Shown in pieces: positions 1-5,952 of a stretch of DNA of 57,421 nt. Source of the stretch: a virus. The notes beneath the pieces are model-generated. The model saw only the letters and a list, made by a program, of their open reading frames with translations, ran no database searches and was not told the origin of the DNA. The translations under genes and the position numbers were made by a program. How positions within the stretch are numbered: position 1 is the first letter of the stretch; each line of letters starts with the position of its first letter. The DNA is taken from IMG/VR virus record IMGVR_UViG_3300031566_000036, positions 1-57,421 of that record. The stretch is one strand, 5' to 3'.

Positions 1-153
1 GAAGCCTTCGGGCATGGCTTCTTTGAATGGGTACACTTCGGGATTTTTGTCGCCTACAAGGTCGAAGACTACTCGCCCGTGCTTCTTCGCCTTTTCGGGT
101 GTAGGCTTAACGGTTGGTTTTGCCGGCTCAGCGGCGGGTTTTACTCTTGCCAT
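1..153 (-). CDS. Small hypothetical protein, C-terminus cut by window edge
   Basis: An open frame starts with ATG at 153 and runs off the left edge, giving 51 visible residues that begin MARVKPAAEPAK. A ribosome-binding site, AAGGAGC, lies about 8 bases upstream, and hammerhead A lies just upstream of that. The first 25 residues are rich in Lys, Ala and Pro and look disordered. The visible part ends in MPEGF, a pentapeptide that also occurs in the 572-955 protein, so the two may be distant relatives. Function unknown. Confidence 0.75.
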   Translation of the reverse strand, partial: MARVKPAAEPAKPTVKPTPEKAKKHGRVVFDLVGDKNPEVYPFKEAMPEGF

Positions 154-190
154 AAATTTTGCTCCTTATTCAAAAATTTCGTTGTTGGCC

Positions 191-246
191 GTCTCATCAG
201 CAACGGTCGCCAATCCGTTGGACGCGGACTCCGTTCCGCGTTTCGA
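191..246 (-). ncRNA. Type II hammerhead ribozyme A
   Basis: On the coding strand the order is GAAA (244-241), stem III of 6 bp (240-235 with 228-223) with a 6-nt loop, U-C (222-221), stem I of 6 bp (220-215 with 206-201) with an 8-nt loop, then CUGAUGA (200-194). That is the hammerhead core opened at stem II. Predicted cleavage is between 221 and 220, which leaves a 67-nt leader before the ATG at 153. Stem II is the weakest of the six copies: only two Watson-Crick pairs are evident. The element begins almost at the stop codon of the upstream gene. Confidence 0.85.
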
Positions 247-248
247 TT

Positions 249-422
249 TTAAAAGATTTCAATCATTCGATTCAGTTCGATGAGCGCCCTTGCATAGCAC
301 TTGTCGCCCTCATCACCAAAGGTGTTTACAAAAATCATCAAGCATTCATCATGCTCTTCAGTGTCACTGCCTTCTTTTTGCAAAGCTACGCTCTGCTTGA
401 AGATGTCATCGTCCGTAAGCAT
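249..422 (-). CDS. Small acidic hypothetical protein (57 aa)
   Basis: The chosen start is the ATG at 422 (MLTDDDIFKQSV), because an AGGAGA site lies about 8 bases upstream. The longer frame back to 542 would read through hammerhead B and has no ribosome-binding site. The product is acidic, with two cysteines and a helical C-terminus (ARALIELNRMIEIF). No family recognised. Its stop codon abuts hammerhead A, and hammerhead B lies 60 nt upstream of its start, so the predicted processed mRNA (482-221) carries this gene alone. Confidence 0.75.
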   Translation of the reverse strand: MLTDDDIFKQSVALQKEGSDTEEHDECLMIFVNTFGDEGDKCYARALIELNRMIEIF

Positions 423-449
423 TTTATTTCTCCTATAAAAATGTTTGAC

Positions 450-517
450 TTGTCTCATCAGGCAGTGGAAGTCACTCACTACGACGCGGTACAGTCCGTT
501 GCACCGCGTTTCGACAA
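450..517 (-). ncRNA. Type II hammerhead ribozyme B
   Basis: Core elements on the coding strand: GAAA (512-509), stem III 6 bp (508-503 with 490-485) with a 12-nt loop, U-C (484-483), stem I 6 bp including one G-U (482-477 with 467-462) with a 9-nt loop, then CUGAUGA (461-455). Stem II is a perfect 5-bp helix, UUGUC with GACAA (517-513 with 454-450). That differs from the AGUC/GACU pair in copies C and E, so stem II covaries. Predicted cleavage is between 483 and 482, 60 nt upstream of the ATG at 422. Confidence 0.93.
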
Positions 518-541
518 TCATCCATGATTTAATATAGACCA

Positions 542-558
542 ACCAGCTTCTTGCTGGT
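542..558 (-). other. Short hairpin in 3' UTR
   Basis: A perfect 6-bp inverted repeat (542-547 with 553-558) with a 5-nt loop sits 14 bases after the stop of the 572-955 gene. No U-run follows, so it is not a convincing terminator. It may protect the 3' end of the upstream message before hammerhead B. Confidence 0.3.
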
Positions 559-571
559 GGTAGCCCAACAG

Positions 572-955
572 CTATTCAGCCGCGGCTGCAGCGATAAGAG
601 CCTCAACGTCAATCCCTTGAGCGATGAGCTGCGCTTTGAGTTCGTTCATCTTGCTGTTCAAGCGTACAATTTGTTTCTTCTTGCGACGGTCAGCAGCTGA
701 ACCCATCGTTCGGCACTCTTCGGCCTGTGCTCTGAAGCCAGCCATCTTGTACGCCATTTCCTCGGCGCGGTGGTCATAGTAGAGCGCCTCAGTTGTGAAG
801 TTTCTTTTCTTCAAAGGTTTGTAGTCTTTGAAGTTGAATCCTTCGGGCATGACGACGTTATACGCTTCTTTGGCAATCTTGAAGCCTTCGCGTTTCTTGT
901 TGACCTTTACTGTTTTGACTTCGACTGTGATTGCTTTTTTGTTTGACTTTGCCAT
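572..955 (-). CDS. Basic coiled-coil hypothetical protein (127 aa)
   Basis: Starts at ATG 955 behind an AGGAGAT ribosome-binding site. The N-terminal 25 residues are very Lys-rich (MAKSNKKAITVEVKTVKV). The C-terminal third (about 85-125) is a charged helix ending in an Ala-rich tail. The N-terminus and the C-terminal helix resemble the 1439-1765 protein (MAKSTKKTTV..., KRRETLEAQLAAVQAKLEKL), and both genes share the same longer 5' leader, so they look like paralogs that moved with their leaders. A small nucleic-acid-binding protein is possible from charge alone. No family recognised. Confidence 0.85.
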   Translation of the reverse strand: MAKSNKKAITVEVKTVKVNKKREGFKIAKEAYNVVMPEGFNFKDYKPLKKRNFTTEALYYDHRAEEMAYKMAGFRAQAEECRTMGSAADRRKKKQIVRLNSKMNELKAQLIAQGIDVEALIAAAAAE

Positions 956-994
956 TGTACTATCTCCTATGTTTGAAGTTTTGAAACTTTTCTG

Positions 995-1051
995 AGTCTC
1001 ATCAGTGTCACCTTATAGTGACAGACGCGGAACGGATTCCGCGTTTCGACT
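995..1051 (-). ncRNA. Type II hammerhead ribozyme C
   Basis: Core on the coding strand: stem II 5' strand AGUC (1051-1048), GAAA (1047-1044), stem III 7 bp (1043-1037 with 1032-1026) closed by a 4-nt loop, U-C (1025-1024), stem I 5 bp (1023-1019 with 1010-1006) with an 8-nt loop, CUGAUGA (1005-999), stem II 3' strand GACU (998-995). Stem II has four perfect pairs. Predicted cleavage is between 1024 and 1023, 68 nt before the ATG at 955. A further short hairpin (AAGUUU...AAACUU) lies between the ribozyme and the ribosome-binding site. Confidence 0.94.
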
Positions 1052-1056
1052 TTAAT

Positions 1057-1302
1057 CTATTCTTGACAATACTTTGTACCGTCTTCGTCGATGCATCCAC
1101 AATTATCGCATGTGATTGGTTTGATTAAAGCGGTGCGAATCTTTTTCATCGCTTTACTCCAACTCTCTTCAGCTTTTTGCAATTGCAATTCGATGTCGCC
1201 AATCATTACTGCTTCTGTGTTAGGATTGTCAGTAACAAAATTCGTCTTGCGTAAAAGTTCGAAAAGATATTCAACCTGTTCTTTTGTAAGTTCTACGTTC
1301 AT
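1057..1302 (-). CDS. Small hypothetical protein with C-terminal Cys cluster (81 aa)
   Basis: Starts at ATG 1302 behind AGGAGATATTAAA. Two predicted amphipathic helices (MNVELTKEQVEYLFELLRK and about residues 38-60) are followed by a C-terminal CDNCGC...C pattern that could bind a metal ion. No family recognised. Hammerhead D sits upstream and hammerhead C begins 5 bases after its stop, so the predicted processed RNA (1361-1024, 338 nt) carries only this gene. Confidence 0.82.
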   Translation of the reverse strand: MNVELTKEQVEYLFELLRKTNFVTDNPNTEAVMIGDIELQLQKAEESWSKAMKKIRTALIKPITCDNCGCIDEDGTKYCQE

Positions 1303-1331
1303 TTTAATATCTCCTATAAAAATGTTTTGGC

Positions 1332-1399
1332 TTGTCTCATCAGCACGAGCTCTTACTCGTGGACGCCCGACATGAGGTAATCATCGGGCGTTTCGACTT
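1332..1399 (-). ncRNA. Type II hammerhead ribozyme D
   Basis: Core on the coding strand: GAAA (1394-1391), stem III 7 bp (1390-1384 with 1370-1364) with a 13-nt loop, U-C (1363-1362), stem I 6 bp (1361-1356 with 1349-1344) with a 6-nt loop, CUGAUGA (1343-1337), stem II of three pairs (GUC with GAC) plus mismatches. Predicted cleavage is between 1362 and 1361, 59 nt upstream of the ATG at 1302. Its stem I and III sequences differ from every other copy yet pair perfectly. Confidence 0.92.
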
Positions 1400-1438
1400 G
1401 CATGCCGTCCGTGACATTACTACAATCCTTGGAGATTA

Positions 1439-1765
1439 TTATGAATCCAACTTTTCGAGCTTTGCTTGAACGGCGGCGAGTTGAGCTTCCAACGTCTCGC
1501 GACGTTTCGTAATGCGCTCAGCTTTCTTTGCTTCGCGTTCGTCCTTAGTCGCTTCGAGGATGATTGCCTTCTCGACGTTATTCGCAATCGTTCCAATGCG
1601 AGCAGCAACCCGTACGATTTGTGGAGCAAACCGCACCATGATGTCGTCCGATACTCCAACGATGCAAATTGATTTTGCAATGTCTTTCAGGTTGGCGACT
1701 GTGCCGGGAGTTGTGTCAATGTTTGTGTTGGTTCGGACCGTGGTTTTCTTTGTTGACTTTGCCAT
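1439..1765 (-). CDS. Coiled-coil hypothetical protein (108 aa)
   Basis: Starts at ATG 1765 (MAKSTKKTTVRT) behind an AGGAGATAGT site. It has a basic, Thr-rich N-terminus, a central hydrophobic stretch with several Ile and Val (about 28-65), and a charged C-terminal helix (about 70-106) with a coiled-coil look. It resembles the 572-955 protein at both ends. Two overlapping minus-frame alternatives and a plus-strand frame exist here, but only this one has a ribosome-binding site. Function unknown. Confidence 0.85.
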   Translation of the reverse strand: MAKSTKKTTVRTNTNIDTTPGTVANLKDIAKSICIVGVSDDIMVRFAPQIVRVAARIGTIANNVEKAIILEATKDEREAKKAERITKRRETLEAQLAAVQAKLEKLDS

Positions 1766-1804
1766 TTTACTATCTCCTATGTTTGGGGTTTTGAAACTTT
1801 TCTG

Positions 1805-1861
1805 AGTCTCATCAGCACTGCCTTATAACAGTGGACGCGACTTCCGTGTCGCGTTTCGACT
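1805..1861 (-). ncRNA. Type II hammerhead ribozyme E
   Basis: Core on the coding strand: AGUC (1861-1858), GAAA (1857-1854), stem III 6 bp (1853-1848 with 1841-1836) with a 6-nt loop, U-C (1835-1834), stem I 5 bp (1833-1829 with 1820-1816) with an 8-nt loop, CUGAUGA (1815-1809), GACU (1808-1805). Predicted cleavage is between 1834 and 1833, 68 nt upstream of the ATG at 1765. The element starts immediately after the stop of the 1863-2057 gene. Confidence 0.94.
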
Positions 1862-1862
1862 T

Positions 1863-2057
1863 TCATTTTGCAACTTGACCAATGCCACATTCATTTTTGA
1901 ATTTGAGCGCTTGGTGTTTTTTAGCGAAGCCAAACAACAATCGTCCGTCGTTGTCAGCATGGCCAAAAAATTCACCATGATGTTTTTTGCAAGCTTGATG
2001 AAATGTGTGAAGCAATACGTTTTCGTTTCTGCCTGCTTGAATAAATACCTTTGCCAT
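1863..2057 (-). CDS. Small hypothetical protein (64 aa)
   Basis: The start chosen is ATG 2057 (MAKVFIQAGRN), because AGGAGATATTAAA precedes it. The longer frame to 2108 would run through the leader and hairpin. The product is basic and His-rich (HTFHQACKKHHGEFFGHAD). No family recognised. It is the only gene of the array with no hammerhead directly upstream. Instead it has a 9-bp hairpin at 2101-2126, so it probably shares one processed RNA (2447-1834) with the 2138-2386 gene. Confidence 0.8.
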   Translation of the reverse strand: MAKVFIQAGRNENVLLHTFHQACKKHHGEFFGHADNDGRLLFGFAKKHQALKFKNECGIGQVAK

Positions 2058-2085
2058 TTTAATATCTCCTATAAAAATAGTTAGG

Positions 2086-2126
2086 TTAAAAAACATGAGT
2101 CCGAGCAATGATATTCGATTGCTCGG
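2086..2126 (-). terminator. 9-bp hairpin with downstream U-run (attenuator or weak terminator)
   Basis: A perfect 9-bp inverted repeat (2101-2109 with 2118-2126) with an 8-nt loop is followed on the coding strand by seven bases and then a run of six U (2087-2092). It replaces the hammerhead in this one intergenic gap. The distance between stem and U-run is long for an intrinsic terminator, so partial termination or an RNA stabiliser are equally possible. Confidence 0.4.
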
Positions 2127-2137
2127 TGTCGCGTCTT

Positions 2138-2386
2138 TTAATCTTCAAGAATTTCGATGTTTTCACAAAGGTCAAGATCTTGCCAAAACATTTGAATCAT
2201 TTGACAAAGTTCTTCAAACGTTCCAGTGTATTTGACTACGGGCCAACATCCACCCGGTCCAACTTCTTGGACAACTTCAACATCAACATCGTTGTCTTGA
2301 CAATATTGTTGTAGGTAACAATTTCTGTCGAGATTCATCGTGTCAAGTTCAACACAGCTAATTTTGTCGTTTCTTTTTGTTGCCAT
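2138..2386 (-). CDS. Small acidic Cys-rich hypothetical protein (82 aa)
   Basis: Starts at ATG 2386 behind AGGAGATTGAATT. The product is acidic and has six cysteines (for example CVELD, CYLQQYC, GGCW, ELCQM, LCEN). The middle contains VEVVQEVGPGGCWPVVKYTG, which reads as two beta strands, followed by a helix (FEELCQMIQMFWQDL), so a small alpha/beta fold is plausible. No family recognised. It is the first gene with a clear ribosome-binding site after the promoter at 2777-2804, with hammerhead F between them. Confidence 0.83.
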   Translation of the reverse strand: MATKRNDKISCVELDTMNLDRNCYLQQYCQDNDVDVEVVQEVGPGGCWPVVKYTGTFEELCQMIQMFWQDLDLCENIEILED

Positions 2387-2414
2387 AATTCAATCTCCTA
2401 TAAAAATGTTTGGC

Positions 2415-2480
2415 TTGTCTCATCAGCACGGTTTGCCAATTTCCGTGGAACCGCGAGATGGCTCTCGCGGGTTTCGACTT
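2415..2480 (-). ncRNA. Type II hammerhead ribozyme F (variant)
   Basis: Core on the coding strand: GAAA (2475-2472), stem III with a 7-bp helix (2470-2464 with 2457-2451) and a 6-nt loop, then UU-C ending at 2448, stem I 5 bp (2447-2443 with 2431-2427) with an 11-nt loop, CUGAUGA (2426-2420), and stem II GUC with GAC. Unlike the other copies, a C-U mismatch follows the A15.1-U16.1 pair, so the cleavage triplet is UUC rather than GUC. Predicted cleavage is between 2448 and 2447, 61 nt before the ATG at 2386. It may be slower than the others. Confidence 0.85.
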
Positions 2481-2538
2481 TAGGAGATTAGTGACTTATT
2501 CTTTTACTGCTTGCTCACAAGCAACAGCAGTGACAGTA

Positions 2539-2586
2539 GTCCAACTCAGAGTCCCAGGATATTCTATCCGTCCAACTTAGAGTCCC
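2539..2586. repeat. 17-bp direct repeat pair, 31-bp period
   Basis: Two copies of a 17-base sequence, GTCCAACTYAGAGTCCC on the plus strand, occur at 2539-2555 and 2570-2586 with one difference. A small palindrome (GGATA-TTC-TATCC) lies between them. They are in the leader between the promoter at 2777-2804 and hammerhead F. They could be binding sites for a regulator or a local duplication. Confidence 0.6.
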
Positions 2587-2604
2587 ATGTCCGCTTCGCA
2601 GCAG

Positions 2605-2706
2605 TCACTCAAAAAAATTTTTGATACCATCGAATTTTACCGTAGCGTCAGAATTTCTTGCGTGCTTCTCAGCCGGGTCGCATCTCGGCGTCCGCCCATT
2701 CGACAT
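2605..2706 (-). CDS. Possible leader peptide (33 aa)
   Basis: An ATG-initiated frame (MSNGRTPRCDPAEKHARNSD...) ends in TGA at 2605. It would be the first reading frame after the promoter at 2777-2804, about 65 nt into the transcript. It lacks a good ribosome-binding site, unlike every other array gene. It could be a short hydrophilic leader peptide or chance. Confidence 0.3.
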   Translation of the reverse strand: MSNGRTPRCDPAEKHARNSDATVKFDGIKNFFE

Positions 2707-2776
2707 TTGCTACAGTCTCATGCCCTTGTTTTTGGCACCGTATTATTAACTTATCAATCAATCAATTTCAATTACA

Positions 2777-2804
2777 ATTATACCATATAGTATAAAAATG
2801 TAAA
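2777..2804 (-). promoter_or_regulatory. Sigma70-like promoter P1 of the hammerhead gene array
   Basis: On the coding strand, TTTACA (2804-2799), a 16-base spacer and TATAAT (2782-2777) match the bacterial sigma70 consensus at 11 of 12 positions. T-rich sequence lies upstream and the next promoter-like site is far away. Transcription would begin near 2770 and run through the hammerhead array. The same GTTTACA/TATAAT pair, with a 17-base spacer, occurs at 16701-16729, which supports a shared host-polymerase promoter type. Confidence 0.75.
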
Positions 2805-3034
2805 CTAAAAAATAAAATTTTTCTTAAAATTTATCATATTTTTTCTGCATCCGTAAAGTGTTATAAACAATGGCTTTATATCTCACGTTTAAGGCCTCTA
2901 CAAGCCTCGTGGAGGCACTTTACTATTCTCGTGTATAATCAATCGAGCAATTGAATAAAGTTTAATGGCGCTTGATTTAACCGGCATTTAACCATATATA
3001 ATAGAGTATCGACAATAACGGCGATGGGATTAAC
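2805..3034. other. AT-rich non-coding gap between polymerase and array promoter
   Basis: No convincing gene. A 5-bp GC-rich hairpin (2904-2908 with 2912-2916) lies about 120 nt after the polymerase stop, but no U-run follows in the minus direction. The rest is AT-rich sequence just upstream of promoter P1, including runs of A and T at about 2805-2845 that could act as an UP-type element. Confidence 0.5.
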
Positions 3035-4981
3035 TTAAATAAATTTTATTTCAGCTGCTTTATCTTTCGACGCTATTTTCCAATTTTTATCAGATGTGCC
3101 ACATGACGTTCGCATAGGCACACGAAATTTGAAAGTAACGTTTTCAATCTCATCTTTAATTTTCTTTAGGGTAGTGACATCTTTTGATAGCCCTATAGGA
3201 TTGTACTGAGCGGTCTCATCATGTACTGAAGCGAAAAAGTCAATTCCTAAATCGCGAATGAATTTATTATACCGTGGAGCGAGTGCAACGGTTCGTTCTT
3301 TCATAACGTCAGCGGCAGTTGACTGAACGATAGTATTAAAAGCACGATAGGACGCTTGCTCAGGTAAATGACGATGCCGACCGTAAGCATTAAAAACATA
3401 ACCTCGACTCAAAAGATTATTTGATGCGGCAGTTGTTGCAATTCTTAAACCCGGTAACGTGCTATGATACTCTTGATAAACATTCTCTCCACGCTTAAAA
3501 CAAAGCATCTCAAAAACTCGCAAGCGTTGGTCTTCTCGAACCTTGCCGGCTGCAACCAATTCTTCGACTTTATTCAAAAGACCACCTACAAGCTCCATGT
3601 TTAACGCGAGCATTGAAACTACTTTCTTCTTGCCACCACCGAATGCAATTGCAAAGTTTACGTTTTTCGCTGGGCCTCGTGGAATGCCACACATCTCTGC
3701 AACCCAATTATGAAAGTCAGTATCTGGGTTTTCATTATAAGCAACAATTGCGTTTTTATCTTTGATATAATGTACGATAATTCTGAATTCGATTTGTGAA
3801 AAGTCCCAACTAATAATTTCTTGACCTTCGGGCGGGTGTACGAGTTCTTTTGCTTCTTCAGATAACTGTTGAGAGTTTGGTCGACGACAAGACATTCTAC
3901 CAGTGCGCACAATTTGATTATAATCTGGGTGCATAACACCGTTAACTTCGTGCTCAAGGTACGTCGTAAGAAATAAACTGTTAAGCGTGTGCAATTTTCG
4001 GTATGCTTGGACTTTGTTCACTATTGTAGTCAATAATTCTGATTCTTGTACAAGTGGATGCGCAAGATACGAAATCAATGCGGCTTTATCGAATGATGGT
4101 TCAAGTTTTTCAGTACGACCTAAAATAGGTAAACCGTACTTATTACATAGTACTTCATAGCAGTCTGCATTCGTATGTGGTCGAATCGCATAACCTGTGA
4201 GTTTATGCAGCTCTTCTTCTAATTGTGACAACCGATAAAGCGTGACTAATTGTTTTTGCTGAAGTTCAAGTCGGTCAACGTGAAGGCCAATAACTTCCAT
4301 ATCAAACAAAACTGGAGTTAATAAAATCTCTGTTTCCCATACCGTTTCTGTTTGCTCATGCCGTCGTCTTAAGATATAGCGATGCAACTTCCTATTTGTC
4401 AAAACATCTTGACAGGCGTACTCTCCAATAATGTCTCCGGGTACGTCGCCGTAGTTCTTACTCTTGCACCCAGCAAGGTACGCCTTTAGTCTATCTTCAC
4501 TTTTTGAAGTATCTTCTTCAAGCCATTCACGCGACAGGGTATTTAACTCATAACCAAAGCGGTCTGAATTAATAATTTTTGAAAGTGTATTAGTATCGAC
4601 TAATCGACAATTAAAAATGATCCCGTCTTGCTTTGCAAAGTGTGCATCGAATTTAACATTGTGGTTCACCCACTCGTAGCAAGAGTTTATTTGTTCTTCT
4701 GCCCAGTCCAAAACAGGGTCAAGCGGAAGATTCCACTTTTCATGTGTACACCTTATCGGCACGTACCACGCTCCAGGTACATCATCTGCAGTAGCGGCAA
4801 TACCGCAAATCCTATGTCCATGATACGGTTTAAACGCTGGTTCATTTGAGTCAAAAGACGTCGTCTCCGTATCAAGGTACAGCGCTTTCGCGTTTTTAAG
4901 ATTCGGCAGTTCACTTAAGTTTTGAATTAATCGACCGCCATTAGGAAATTGTAACACGATTCGGTCTCCAAACATTTCCAT
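3035..4981 (-). CDS. polA: Family A DNA polymerase with 3'-5' exonuclease
   Basis: Replicative DNA polymerase of the phage. The N-terminal proofreading domain shows Exo I (D37-T-E39), Exo II (N108...D112) and Exo III (Y188...D192). The polymerase domain has motif A (WDFSQIEFR, D393), motif B (R435, K439, F443, F447-G) and motif C (VHDE, 586-589). No 5' nuclease domain is present, and 648 residues is normal for phage enzymes of this type. F443 corresponds to E. coli F762. F447 replaces the usual Tyr766. The start at 4981 lies inside the end of the upstream HNH gene (41-base overlap) and has only a weak ribosome-binding site, so translation may be coupled. A start at 4975 is also possible. Confidence 0.97.
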   Translation of the reverse strand: MEMFGDRIVLQFPNGGRLIQNLSELPNLKNAKALYLDTETTSFDSNEPAFKPYHGHRICGIAATADDVPGAWYVPIRCTHEKWNLPLDPVLDWAEEQINSCYEWVNHNVKFDAHFAKQDGIIFNCRLVDTNTLSKIINSDRFGYELNTLSREWLEEDTSKSEDRLKAYLAGCKSKNYGDVPGDIIGEYACQDVLTNRKLHRYILRRRHEQTETVWETEILLTPVLFDMEVIGLHVDRLELQQKQLVTLYRLSQLEEELHKLTGYAIRPHTNADCYEVLCNKYGLPILGRTEKLEPSFDKAALISYLAHPLVQESELLTTIVNKVQAYRKLHTLNSLFLTTYLEHEVNGVMHPDYNQIVRTGRMSCRRPNSQQLSEEAKELVHPPEGQEIISWDFSQIEFRIIVHYIKDKNAIVAYNENPDTDFHNWVAEMCGIPRGPAKNVNFAIAFGGGKKKVVSMLALNMELVGGLLNKVEELVAAGKVREDQRLRVFEMLCFKRGENVYQEYHSTLPGLRIATTAASNNLLSRGYVFNAYGRHRHLPEQASYRAFNTIVQSTAADVMKERTVALAPRYNKFIRDLGIDFFASVHDETAQYNPIGLSKDVTTLKKIKDEIENVTFKFRVPMRTSCGTSDKNWKIASKDKAAEIKFI

Positions 4982-5468
4982 TGCATGTGACTATTGCATG
5001 ACAACTATTACACAATAGCACTCCATTCTTTGGATCGTTATTATAATGGTTTCCGTCAAGATGGTGCGCTGAAAGCTTCCTACCATTATCTTCTTTCATT
5101 TTACCACATATTTGACAAACTTTATCTCGAACTCGAATAGTCTCACAAAACCTCTTTGATTCTACACAAAATCCGGTACTATAATTTGAATTATTTTTGC
5201 CAGTTCGATCATGTGTTTTATCAAATTTTCTTATTCTTCTTTTAGACACTTCTCGTTGTAAACACCCGCAACTTTTTGTATGCCCAATTCGTAGATAGTT
5301 TCCCTGTATAATCTTTTTTGTATCACAATCACATTGACATAAATAATAATCACAGCCTTTTAATTTAGATGTTTCTTTGTCATAATGCAAAACTAAAAGA
5401 CGCCCAAATTTCTTGCTAATCATTTTTAGTTGCTCTTGACCTGCTGTTCCTATAAATCCTCTTGGCAT
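4941..5468 (-). CDS. HNH homing-type endonuclease with N-terminal zinc-ribbon-like region
   Basis: The 175-residue protein starts at ATG 5468 behind AAGGAACTATT. The first half has FGRLLVLHYD, then YYLCQCDC and SCGC, a Cys pattern common in phage HNH proteins. The second half has CQICGK, a GRKLSAHHLDGNHYNN core (HH then N) and LLCNSCH, i.e. a zinc-braced HNH nuclease. Free-standing enzymes of this type usually cut near their own insertion site and spread by homing. The gene overlaps the polymerase start by 41 bases. A paralog with the same layout lies next to the terminase gene (54737-55252). Confidence 0.92.
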   Translation of the reverse strand: MPRGFIGTAGQEQLKMISKKFGRLLVLHYDKETSKLKGCDYYLCQCDCDTKKIIQGNYLRIGHTKSCGCLQREVSKRRIRKFDKTHDRTGKNNSNYSTGFCVESKRFCETIRVRDKVCQICGKMKEDNGRKLSAHHLDGNHYNNDPKNGVLLCNSCHAIVTCNGNVWRPNRVTIS

Positions 5469-5482
5469 AATAGTTCCTTAGT

Positions 5483-5950
5483 TTAGCGTAGTGACTTCCA
5501 ATGTTTTAATAGTACTAACTGCGTTTCTATTCTTAAATTTAACTCGTCGATAATATCAAGTTTGCATTCTTTTAATAAGTCTACACCATCTAAACTTCTG
5601 TACTCTTCAGACCAAATAACACCTACGATACTTGAGCAATTTAATATCGCCCTTGCACAAGCTTCACAAGGCGACTTTGTTGTATATAATAAACTCGGCT
5701 TTGCAAAGTCGTTGTTGAACTTTATAACAGCGTTAAGTTCAGCATGAATGCATCCGCAGTTACCTGGCACTCCACTGCAAGAATCATTTGGTAAATGTTT
5801 CGATGGCCCGTTATATCCAATCGAGTATATTGCGGAGCAATCCGTAGGAAAAATAATTGCACCTACTTGTAAACGCTTACATACCGACAATGACTCTAAT
5901 AACTTTCCCATTTGAATAAACGTTTTTAGTTTTTTCAAATACCGTTTCAT
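5483..5950 (-). CDS. dCMP deaminase-like zinc deaminase
   Basis: The zinc-binding and catalytic motifs of cytidine/deoxycytidylate deaminases are present: CIHAELNAVI (HAE) and KSPCEACARAI (PCxxC). The length of 155 residues is normal. The family converts dCMP to dUMP, the substrate of thymidylate synthase, whose family member lies two genes upstream. The start at 5950 follows AAGGAACAATAGCT. The presence of this gene beside a TS-like enzyme with a dCMP-type Asp is notable: the two would compete for dCMP or serve parallel pathways. Confidence 0.93.
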   Translation of the reverse strand: MKRYLKKLKTFIQMGKLLESLSVCKRLQVGAIIFPTDCSAIYSIGYNGPSKHLPNDSCSGVPGNCGCIHAELNAVIKFNNDFAKPSLLYTTKSPCEACARAILNCSSIVGVIWSEEYRSLDGVDLLKECKLDIIDELNLRIETQLVLLKHWKSLR

Positions 5951-5952
5951 AG

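Noticed and set aside
14-542. Plus-strand frames of 89 and 122 codons and the minus frame extended to 542
   Set aside because: They run through hammerhead elements, lack ribosome-binding sites and lie opposite short minus-strand genes that have them.
2496-2580. In-frame peptide ending in TTVTAVACEQAVKE on the minus strand
   Set aside because: The frame has no start codon and is interrupted by the direct repeat; may be a gene remnant but cannot be supported.
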